A DNA stretch of 64,000 nucleotides from Streptomyces camponoticapitis. GTDB lineage: Bacteria > Actinomycetota > Actinomycetes > Streptomycetales > Streptomycetaceae. Made by a program: the position numbers and the translations under genes. Below are positions 41,957-49,376 of this stretch, piece by piece. Location: NCBI RefSeq assembly GCF_014646115.1, contig NZ_BMMV01000025.1, positions 18,831 to 82,830 on the forward strand, written 5' to 3'. Under the pieces are notes generated by a model. The model did no database searches. It saw nothing but the letters and a program-made list of their open reading frames with translations, and was not told where the DNA came from. Within the stretch, counting starts at the first letter, position 1. Each line of letters opens with the position of its first letter.

Positions 41957-42751
41957 GTGGAATCGGTGGCAGCAGCGGCGCGAGGGCGTAAGCCCGAGGA
42001 GGTCAAGTCGGCGGCTCGGGTGCTCGAAGTGCTCGAACTGCTCGGCAACGAGGGCGCCCGGCTCTCGCTCGCCGAGATGGCGAGCGCGATGGCGGTGCCG
42101 AAAAGCAGCCTGCACGCGATCCTGCGGACGATGGAAGCGCGGCGCTGGGTCGACCTGGACGCCTCGGGCACCCGTTACAGCCTCGGCCTCAAGGCCCTGC
42201 TGACGGGCACGGCCTACCTGGAGGGCGACGACGTCGCGAGTCTCGCCGGGCCGGTCCTCGACGCACTCGCCGAGGAGACGGGCGAGTCGGTGCATCTGGG
42301 CAGGCTGGACGGCACGGACGTGGTCTACCTGGCCAAACGCGAGTCGCGGCACGCGCTTCGGATGTATTCGGCGGTGGGCCGGCGGCTGCCCGCGCACGCG
42401 ACGGCGCTCGGCAAGGCGATGCTGTCGCAGTACGACGCGGCCGAGGTGCAGCGCCGGCTGGACTGGCCGCTGGCCAGGCTCACCCCGGACACCGTGACCG
42501 ATCCCGACGAGCTGATCCGCCAGCTCGCGGAGGCCCGGTTGCAGGGGTGGGCGATGGACGACGGCGAGAACTCCGTGGACATCCGGTGCGTGGCCGTGGC
42601 GCTCGGCACCGGGCACGGCGGCGGGGACGCCATCAGCTGTTCGGCCCCCAAGAGCCGGATGGACGACGCCCGCGCGGAGGAGATCGCCGGGGCCGTCACG
42701 GAGGCCGCACATTCACTGCGGACCCTCCTCAAACGGCTCGGGCAGCACTGA
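41957..42751 (+). CDS. IclR-family transcriptional regulator
   Basis: A 264-residue regulator. The winged helix covers about 16-75 (VKSAARVLEVLELLGNEGAR, MAVPKSSLHAILRTME); the ligand domain has SVHLGRLDGTDVVYLAKRES and LPAHATALGKAMLS, typical of IclR. I chose GTG 41957 behind GGAGCGGAGG. Placed between the importer operon and the enolase-superfamily/ThuA/Gfo operon, it probably controls both and responds to a pathway intermediate. Confidence 0.9.
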   Translation: MESVAAAARGRKPEEVKSAARVLEVLELLGNEGARLSLAEMASAMAVPKSSLHAILRTMEARRWVDLDASGTRYSLGLKALLTGTAYLEGDDVASLAGPVLDALAEETGESVHLGRLDGTDVVYLAKRESRHALRMYSAVGRRLPAHATALGKAMLSQYDAAEVQRRLDWPLARLTPDTVTDPDELIRQLAEARLQGWAMDDGENSVDIRCVAVALGTGHGGGDAISCSAPKSRMDDARAEEIAGAVTEAAHSLRTLLKRLGQH

Positions 42752-42813
42752 GGACCGGTCCACCCTTATTTGGTAGAGTCGTTGACAAATCAGAGGCGCC
42801 CTCTCTACGTTCG

Positions 42814-42838
42814 GATAGCAGTACACCATTCTGCTATC
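42814..42838 (+). promoter_or_regulatory. Inverted repeat upstream of the dehydratase gene
   Basis: GATAGCAG (42814-42821) pairs with CTGCTATC (42831-42838) across nine bases, 18 bases before the start codon. It may be an operator for the IclR regulator or a leader hairpin. Confidence 0.5.
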
Positions 42839-42855
42839 TGTACGATGGAGTTCGT

Positions 42856-44142
42856 ATGGCTCAGCCTGATGCCCGCTCCGACATCCTCGCCCCCGCTCCC
42901 TGGGTCGAGGACCGCGGTGCGAAGATCCGCATCACGGCCGTCTCCACCTTTCTCACCGCACCGCACGGCTGCCCCCATCTCGTCGTCCGCGTCGAGACCA
43001 ACGAGCCGGGGCTGTATGGCCTCGGCTGCGCGAGCGACCCGCAACGCACCCTCGCCGTACGGTCCGTGCTCGACGACTACCTGGGCCCGATGCTCGTCGG
43101 GCGCGACCCCGACGACATCGAGGACATCCACCGGCTGCTGCTCAACAGCGCCTACTGGCGCGGTGGTTCGGTCACCGGCAACGCACTCGGCGGGATCGAC
43201 GTCGCCCTGTGGGACCTCAAGGCCAAGCGCCTGGGAGCACCCCTGTACTCACTGTTCGGCGGGCGGGTCCGTACCCACGCCGAGGCCTACACCCATGTGA
43301 GCGGCGCCGACGCCGACGAGATCGCCGACAAGGTCGTGGCGGCGCGCGAGCGCGGCTACCGGCATGTCCGCGTCCAGGCGTCCGTGCCCGGCTCCGACAC
43401 CTACGGCACCGGCGCCGCGGCCTCCGCCGACGCCCGCGCGCTGCGCACCCGCTCGGTGCCGTGGGACTCCGCCGCGTACGTACGGACCGTGCCGCGCGTC
43501 CTGACCGCCGTACGGACCCGGGTCGGCGACGAGGTCGAGTTGCTGCACGACGTGCACGAACGCCTCGACCCCCGGCAGGCCCGGGACTTCCTGCGCCGGG
43601 TCGAGGACGCCGGGCTCTACTTCGTGGAGGATCTGCTCGCCCCCGAGGACGCGAGCCACTTCGCCGCGCTGCGCGCCGGCTCCCCCGTACCCCTCGCCGT
43701 GGGTGAACTCTTCCATGACGTGGGCCAGTTCCTGCCGCTGCTCGACGGCCCCGCCATCGACTTCGCCCGGATCCGGGTCCCCACCCTCGGCGGTCTCACC
43801 CCGGCCCGCAAGCTCGCCGTCTACTGCGAGTTGCGTGGCGTACGGCTCGCGCCGCACGGCCCGGCCGACGTCAGCCCCGTCGCCCAGGCCGCCACCCTCG
43901 CCATGAACATCAGCAGCCACGCCTTCGGCGTACAGGAAGCGGCGGTATTCAAGCCTGCCGTTCTCGACGTCTTCCCGGGTACCGTCGTGGCGAACGACGG
44001 CGCCCTGTCCCCGCATGAGACGCCCGGTCACGGGGTCGACTTCGACGAGGTGGCGGCACGCCGGTATCCGGTGCCCGAGCCACTGGAACACGACCGCTGG
44101 GCCTTGCTGCGCAACACCGACGGGAGCGTGCAACGACCATGA
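42856..44142 (+). CDS. Enolase-superfamily dehydratase, D-mannonate dehydratase (ManD/RspA) type
   Basis: A 428-residue mandelate-racemase-fold enzyme. Metal and acid/base motifs follow the ManD subgroup: LLHDVHERLDP near residue 231 (first metal Asp and a His), LYFVEDLLAPED near 257 (Glu), AVGELFHDVG near 284 (Glu) and APHGPADVSPVAQ near 334 (His). SAYWRGGSVTGNALGGIDVA matches the N-terminal capping region. I chose ATG 42856, with GGAG eight bases upstream. It likely dehydrates a sugar acid such as mannonate or gluconate; some members are weak or inactive, so the substrate needs testing. Confidence 0.85.
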   Translation: MAQPDARSDILAPAPWVEDRGAKIRITAVSTFLTAPHGCPHLVVRVETNEPGLYGLGCASDPQRTLAVRSVLDDYLGPMLVGRDPDDIEDIHRLLLNSAYWRGGSVTGNALGGIDVALWDLKAKRLGAPLYSLFGGRVRTHAEAYTHVSGADADEIADKVVAARERGYRHVRVQASVPGSDTYGTGAAASADARALRTRSVPWDSAAYVRTVPRVLTAVRTRVGDEVELLHDVHERLDPRQARDFLRRVEDAGLYFVEDLLAPEDASHFAALRAGSPVPLAVGELFHDVGQFLPLLDGPAIDFARIRVPTLGGLTPARKLAVYCELRGVRLAPHGPADVSPVAQAATLAMNISSHAFGVQEAAVFKPAVLDVFPGTVVANDGALSPHETPGHGVDFDEVAARRYPVPEPLEHDRWALLRNTDGSVQRP

Positions 44143-44825
44143 CAGCCATCACCTCGGGCCCGCCGACCACCCCCGGCTCCCGGCGCGCGCTGATCGTCCG
44201 CGGCGGCTGGGAGGGCCACCAGCCCGTCAAGATCACCGATCTCTTCCTGCCCTTCCTCGACGACAACGGTTTCGCGGTCGAGACGGCCGACACCCTGGAC
44301 GTCTACACCGACGCCGAACTCCTCGCCGCCACCGACCTCGTCGTCCAGTGCTGGTCCATGGGCGAGATCAGCGAGGAGCAGTGCGCGGGGCTCACCGCGG
44401 CGGTCCACGCCGGCACGGGTTTCGCCGGCTGGCACGGCGGGATCGTCGACTCCTTCCGCGGCGACGTGAACTACCAACTCCTCACCGGCGGCCAGTTCCT
44501 GATGCATCCGCCGGGCTTCTCCGACCACAGGGTGCGGGTCGTGCCGGAGCGGGCGGACCATCCGATCGTCACCGGTCTGGCCGACTTCGACGTCCACACC
44601 GAGCGCTACTGGACGGCCACCGACCCCCTGATCGACGTTCTCGCGACGATCGGGTTCGAGGCGGACGAGACCCGGTCACGGCCGGTCACCATGCCCGCCG
44701 TGTGGACCAGGACCCGCGCCACGGGACGCGTGTTCGTCTCCACGATCGGCCACAAGCCTGACGACTTCGACGTGCCCGAGGTACGGACGCTGACCGAGAG
44801 GGGGCTGCTGTGGGCGAGCCGCTGA
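44139..44825 (+). CDS. ThuA-like domain protein
   Basis: A 228-residue ThuA-domain protein (class-I glutamine-amidotransferase-like fold) linked to trehalose/disaccharide use. Segments: ALIVRGGWEGHQPVKITDLF, GFAGWHGGIVDSFRGDVNYQ, FLMHPPGF and VFVSTIGHKPDDFDV. Its ATG overlaps the dehydratase stop by 4 bases, and its end overlaps the oxidoreductase gene by 16. In characterised loci ThuA/ThuB-like pairs act in 3-keto-sugar metabolism. Confidence 0.87.
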   Translation: MTAITSGPPTTPGSRRALIVRGGWEGHQPVKITDLFLPFLDDNGFAVETADTLDVYTDAELLAATDLVVQCWSMGEISEEQCAGLTAAVHAGTGFAGWHGGIVDSFRGDVNYQLLTGGQFLMHPPGFSDHRVRVVPERADHPIVTGLADFDVHTERYWTATDPLIDVLATIGFEADETRSRPVTMPAVWTRTRATGRVFVSTIGHKPDDFDVPEVRTLTERGLLWASR

Positions 44826-45889
44826 GGGTCGGCATGGTCGGCGCGGGAAAGATCAGCGGCGAGTATCTGAGGACGCTGGAACGGCTGGACGGCGTCCGGC
44901 TCACCGCCGTGACCGACCTGGACGCGGAGCGCGCCGAGGCCGTCGCCGCGCGGACACCGGGCGTCGCCGTCGCCGCCTCGGTCGCCGAACTGGTCGCGCG
45001 CCCCGACGTCGACGCCGTACTGAATCTGACCCTGCCCGCCGTACACGCGGAGGTGGCGCGCGCCGCGCTCGACGCGGGGAAGCATGTGTACGGCGAGAAG
45101 CCGCTGGCCATGACCCGCGAAGAGGCCGAGGGGCTGCTCGCCTCGGCGGCCGGGCGCGGGCTGCGGGTCGGCTGCGCTCCCGACACCGTGCTCGGTACGG
45201 GGGTTCAGACCGCGCGCGGGGCGGTCGACGACGGGCTCATCGGCGCCCCTGTCGCGGCGACAGCGTTCATGACCACACCGGGGCATGAACGCTGGCATCC
45301 CGCCCCCGAGTTCTACTACCGGGACGGCGGCGGGCCACTGCTCGACATGGGCCCCTACTATCTCTCCGCCCTCGTCCATCTGCTCGGGCCCGTCAACCGG
45401 GTCACCGGAGCCGCCTCCATGCCGCGCGCCGAGCGGACCATCGGGAGCGGACCACGCGCCGGCGAGCGCTTCGACTCCGAGGTGGACACCCATGTCACCG
45501 GGCTCCTGGAACACACGGGCGGTGCGCTCACGACGCTGGTCATGAGCTTCGACATCCACGCCGCGCGGCTGCCGCGCATCGAGGTGCACGGCACCGAGGG
45601 CTCGCTCTCCGTCCCCGACCCCAACGGCTTCGACGGTCCCGTCGAGTTGCACCGGGCCGGCGGCGAGTGGGAGCGGCTTCCGGTGTCGGGCGGCTACCGG
45701 GACGCCGGGCGCGGGACCGGTCTCGCCGATCTGGCGGCCGCGCTCGCCGAGGACCGACCGCACCGGGCGTCCGGCGAACTCGCCCGCCATGTCCTCGACG
45801 TGATGCTGACGCTGCTCGACGCGGCCCGCCAGGGTGTCTGGCTGCCGGTGCGCACCGATTGCGCGAGGCCCGAGGCCGTACGGCCGTAA
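44810..45889 (+). CDS. Gfo/Idh/MocA-family oxidoreductase
   Basis: A 359-residue NAD(P)-dependent sugar oxidoreductase. Rossmann motif VGMVGAGKISGEYL; the family EKP signature in YGEKPLAMTREEAE; substrate domain with GGGPLLDMGPYYLSALVHLL (Asp and Tyr/His). Together with the ThuA-like partner it resembles the ThuB-type oxidation of glycosides at a sugar hydroxyl. Third gene of the coupled operon. Confidence 0.9.
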   Translation: MGEPLRVGMVGAGKISGEYLRTLERLDGVRLTAVTDLDAERAEAVAARTPGVAVAASVAELVARPDVDAVLNLTLPAVHAEVARAALDAGKHVYGEKPLAMTREEAEGLLASAAGRGLRVGCAPDTVLGTGVQTARGAVDDGLIGAPVAATAFMTTPGHERWHPAPEFYYRDGGGPLLDMGPYYLSALVHLLGPVNRVTGAASMPRAERTIGSGPRAGERFDSEVDTHVTGLLEHTGGALTTLVMSFDIHAARLPRIEVHGTEGSLSVPDPNGFDGPVELHRAGGEWERLPVSGGYRDAGRGTGLADLAAALAEDRPHRASGELARHVLDVMLTLLDAARQGVWLPVRTDCARPEAVRP

Positions 45890-45920
45890 AGGCCGCCCCG
45901 GCGCGGGATCCCTCACACGG

Positions 45921-45950
45921 ACGGCAGGAAGGCGGCGGCCTTCCTGCCGT
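45921..45950 (+). terminator. Terminator after the dehydratase-ThuA-oxidoreductase operon
   Basis: A perfect 13-bp stem (ACGGCAGGAAGGC with its complement) and 4-base loop, followed by a pyrimidine-rich run. The rest of the 313-base gap to the next gene holds only the candidate promoter at 46142. Confidence 0.75.
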
Positions 45951-46141
45951 TCTTCACCGCCGCTCCCCTTCCTTCTCCGCCCTTCGCGGTCCTTCGCCGT
46001 CCTTGTCGGCTGCCATCGTCCGCCGCTCGAATTGTCAGGGCACTTAATGTCCAGGAGCAGAACTTTCCGGGCGGGAATTCGACTGACAATTCAATCGCAA
46101 GGCCCTCACCACCAGGAACACAGAAGTAATCGGGACAGGCG

Positions 46142-46170
46142 TTGACTTGATAACACTCTTGGTTTTACAT
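46142..46170 (+). promoter_or_regulatory. Candidate promoter of the GH38 gene
   Basis: TTGACT (46142-46147), a 17-base spacer, then TTACAT (46165-46170), 33 bases before the start codon; GGAAGG gives the ribosome binding site. Confidence 0.45.
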
Positions 46171-46202
46171 GGCGGTCATCAGCAGGACAGGAAGGGCCGC
46201 CC

Positions 46203-49200
46203 ATGCATGACCGAACGAAGTCCGGAGAGGCGCGCATAGCCCATTTCCTCGACCGTCGGCTGCGCCCCGCGCTCCACACCGGGCGGCTTCCCATGGAGGT
46301 CGGGGCCTGGCACATCCCGGGCGAGCCGGTCCCCGTCGACGTGGCGCTCCGCGCGGGGTACTCACCGTTCGTCGTCGGCGAGACGTGGGGCGGCGGCCCC
46401 TGGTCCACCAGTTGGTTCCGCTTCGCCGCCGACGTGCCCGAGCGGTGGGCGGGCCGCCGGGTGGAGGCGGTCATCGACCTCGGCGGCGACCGGGCCGAGG
46501 GGCTCGTCCACGACGAGCACGGCACCCCGCTCCAGGGCCTGCACGCGCACAACGGCACCGTGACCGTCGCGGCCCAGGCGCGGGGCGGCGAGTCCGTACG
46601 GCTGCTCGTCGAGGCCGCGGCCAATCCGGCCATCGACGCGGCCACCGGCGCCGGGGCGCACTTCGGCGACCCGGTCACCGCCGGCGACGAGCCTCTTCAC
46701 CGATTGCTCCGCGCGGACCTCGCCGTACGGGACGAGAACATCTGGCAGCTCATCCATGACATCGATGTCCTGGAGAGTCTGATGCGAGCGCTCCCCGTCG
46801 GGCTGCCGCGCCGCCACGAGATCCTGCGGGCACTGGACCGCGCCGTCGACGCCGTCGACCCCCGTGACATCCCGGGGACGGCCGCCGGCGCACGGGACGT
46901 CCTCGCGCCGGTCCTGGCCCGCCGCGCGCACGAGTCCGCGCACACCGTCGCCGCCGTCGCGCACGCGGCCACGGGATCCGCCCGGCTGCGGCCGATGCGC
47001 GAGAGCGTACGGGCGAGCGCCCGCGCCTTCAGCAGCATGGCCGCGCTCGCCGAGGAGTACCCGGAGCTGGTGTTCGCCGCCTCGTCCGCGCAGCAGCACG
47101 CCTGGATGAAGGACCAGCACCCGCACGTCTTCGAGCGGATCCGCAAGGCCGTGGCGCGGGGCAACTGGGTCCCGGTGGGCGGCATGTGGGTGGAGCCGGA
47201 CCCGAATCTGCCCGGCGGGGAGTCGCTGGCCCGGCAGTTCACGCACGGCCGGCGTTTCTACCGGGAAGAGCTCGGCCTGGACGCGGGCGGCGTCTGGCTG
47301 CCCGGCCCGGGCGGCATGACCGCCGCCGTCCCCCAGCTCGCCGCGCTCGCGGGGGCGCGCTGGGCGCTCGGCCACACGCTCGCCGCTGACGACGCCAACT
47401 CCCTTCCGCACCACACCTTCTGGTGGGAGGGAGTCGACGGCAGCCGGATCTTCACGCACTGCCCGCCGGCCGGTCCGGGGCACACGGCGCTCACGGGGCC
47501 CGAGTTGGCCGACGCGGTCACCGCGTACGCGGAGAAGGGCGGCGGCAGGCGTTCGCTGATGCCCTTCGGCGGAGGGCAGGATGACCGGGAGGCGGACCAC
47601 GAGGGTTCGGGACCCACCCGCGAGACGCTGGAACGCGCACGCCGGCTGGCCGACTTGGAGGGTTCGCCGCGGGTCGAGATCCAGCACCCCGCCCACTTCT
47701 TCCGGGACGCGCTCGCCGAGTACCCGCATGCCCCGGTGTGGCGCGGCGAGCTGTACGCGCAGACGCACCACGGCGCGTACACCAGCCAGGCCCGCGCCAA
47801 GCGTGGCAACCGGCGGAGTGAATCCCTGCTGCGCGAGGCCGAGTTGTGGTCGGCGACGGCCGCCGTACGGGACGGGGTGCCGTACCCGTACGACGAGTTG
47901 GACGCCCTGTGGAAGCGTGTCCTGCTCCTCCAGAGCCGGGACATCCTGCCGGGCGGCGCGATCGCCTGGGTGCACGAGGAGGCCGAGCAGACGTACCGCG
48001 AGGTCCACCGCAGACTCCAGGCCCTGATCCGGCGCTCGGCCGGCGGCCCGGACGGGGCCACGGTCCTCAACGCCGGTCCGCGCGCCCGCCGCGAGGTGGT
48101 CGTGCTCGACCGGGACCGGCTGACGGGCGCGGTGGACGCGGGCCAGCCGCTGTCCGGCGGGCGGCTCGCCGTGCTGGCCGAGGCTCCCGCGCTCGGCCGG
48201 GGCACGGCCGGGCTGCCTCTCGGCGCCACGGCACCGGTGACGGTCACCGCCGCCGGCGAAGAGCGGGGCGGCGGGCATCTGCTGGACAACGGGCTGCTGC
48301 GAATCCACATCGACCCGGCGGGGCTCGTACGCTCCGTACTCGACCTGACGGCGGACCGCGAGGCCCTCGCGCCCGGCGGCGCGGGCAATCTGCTCCAGCT
48401 GCGCCGGGACGACCCGGCGCGCTGGAGCGCGTCGGCCCTCGACGCACCGCACGGCGACACCGCCCACGGCGCCACGGGCGGCTCCGCCCGGCGTGATCTC
48501 GACTCGGCGTCGTCGGTCGAAGTGACCGACCGCGGACCGCTGTTGGCGCGGGTACGGGTGGAGCGGGGCACCGGCAGGTCGACCATCACACAGCGGCTGA
48601 CCCTGACGGCCGGCAGCCGCGCCCTGACCATCGACACCGATGTCGACTGGCGGGAACAGGACACGCTCCTCAAGGCCGTCTGGCCGCTGGACGTCCATGC
48701 CGAGAACTGCCGCGGCGAGATCCAGTACGGCCATGTCGAGCGCCCGACCCACCAGAACACCAGCTGGGACGCGGTCCGTTACGAGCATTGGGCGCACCGC
48801 TGGATCCATGTGGGCGAGCACGGCTGGGGCGTGGCGCTCGCGTCCGACGCGACGTACGGCTACGACGTGTCGCGCCACACCCGGGCGGACGCCGGTACCA
48901 CCACGCTCGTCGGCCTCTCGCTGCTGCGCGCCGCGCGCGGCCCCGACCCGCACGCCGACCGGGGGCCGCAGAGCTTCCGGCACACGCTGCGGCCCGGCGC
49001 CGACGTGGCCGACGCGATCTCCGAGGGGTACGCGCTCAACCTCCCGCTGCGGCCGGGCCCGGCGGCGGGAGCCGCGGAGTCGGAGCCGCTGGTGTCCGTG
49101 GCCGGTCCGGACGTCGTGGTGGAGGCGGTGAAGCTCGCCGACGACCGGTCGGGCGATGTCGTCGTCCGGCTGTACGAGTCGCGCGGCGGCCGGGCCCGTA

Positions 49201-49376
49201 CGACTCTGACGGCGGGTTTCCCGGTCGGCGCCGTGCGCGAGACGGACCTCCTGGAGGACACGCTCGGCGTCCTCGCGCACAGCGGCCGTTCGGTGGCGCT
49301 GACGCTGCGGCCCTTCCAGATCCTGACCCTGCGGCTGGTCCGCGGGGACGGCCCGCAGGGAGGCCCGGGTGTCTGA
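46203..49376 (+). CDS. GH38 alpha-mannosidase homologue lacking catalytic residues
   Basis: A 1057-residue cytoplasmic protein with the full GH38 plan: an N-terminal beta domain (WSTSWFRFAADVPERWAG), the catalytic barrel, a helical bundle, and C-terminal beta domains. Much of the barrel is well kept (PVGGMWVEPDPNLPGGESLA, LPHHTFWWEGVDGSRIFTH, GPTRETLERARRLADLEGSP). Yet the zinc motif, normally GHAHIDxAWLWP, reads AHAATGSARLRP (His and Asp replaced by Ala256 and Gly258), and the nucleophile motif WLPDxFG reads WLPGPGG (Asp to Gly368). The frame is intact, so this is a probable pseudoenzyme. It overlaps the regulator gene by 8 bases. Confidence 0.85.
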   Translation: MHDRTKSGEARIAHFLDRRLRPALHTGRLPMEVGAWHIPGEPVPVDVALRAGYSPFVVGETWGGGPWSTSWFRFAADVPERWAGRRVEAVIDLGGDRAEGLVHDEHGTPLQGLHAHNGTVTVAAQARGGESVRLLVEAAANPAIDAATGAGAHFGDPVTAGDEPLHRLLRADLAVRDENIWQLIHDIDVLESLMRALPVGLPRRHEILRALDRAVDAVDPRDIPGTAAGARDVLAPVLARRAHESAHTVAAVAHAATGSARLRPMRESVRASARAFSSMAALAEEYPELVFAASSAQQHAWMKDQHPHVFERIRKAVARGNWVPVGGMWVEPDPNLPGGESLARQFTHGRRFYREELGLDAGGVWLPGPGGMTAAVPQLAALAGARWALGHTLAADDANSLPHHTFWWEGVDGSRIFTHCPPAGPGHTALTGPELADAVTAYAEKGGGRRSLMPFGGGQDDREADHEGSGPTRETLERARRLADLEGSPRVEIQHPAHFFRDALAEYPHAPVWRGELYAQTHHGAYTSQARAKRGNRRSESLLREAELWSATAAVRDGVPYPYDELDALWKRVLLLQSRDILPGGAIAWVHEEAEQTYREVHRRLQALIRRSAGGPDGATVLNAGPRARREVVVLDRDRLTGAVDAGQPLSGGRLAVLAEAPALGRGTAGLPLGATAPVTVTAAGEERGGGHLLDNGLLRIHIDPAGLVRSVLDLTADREALAPGGAGNLLQLRRDDPARWSASALDAPHGDTAHGATGGSARRDLDSASSVEVTDRGPLLARVRVERGTGRSTITQRLTLTAGSRALTIDTDVDWREQDTLLKAVWPLDVHAENCRGEIQYGHVERPTHQNTSWDAVRYEHWAHRWIHVGEHGWGVALASDATYGYDVSRHTRADAGTTTLVGLSLLRAARGPDPHADRGPQSFRHTLRPGADVADAISEGYALNLPLRPGPAAGAAESEPLVSVAGPDVVVEAVKLADDRSGDVVVRLYESRGGRARTTLTAGFPVGAVRETDLLEDTLGVLAHSGRSVALTLRPFQILTLRLVRGDGPQGGPGV

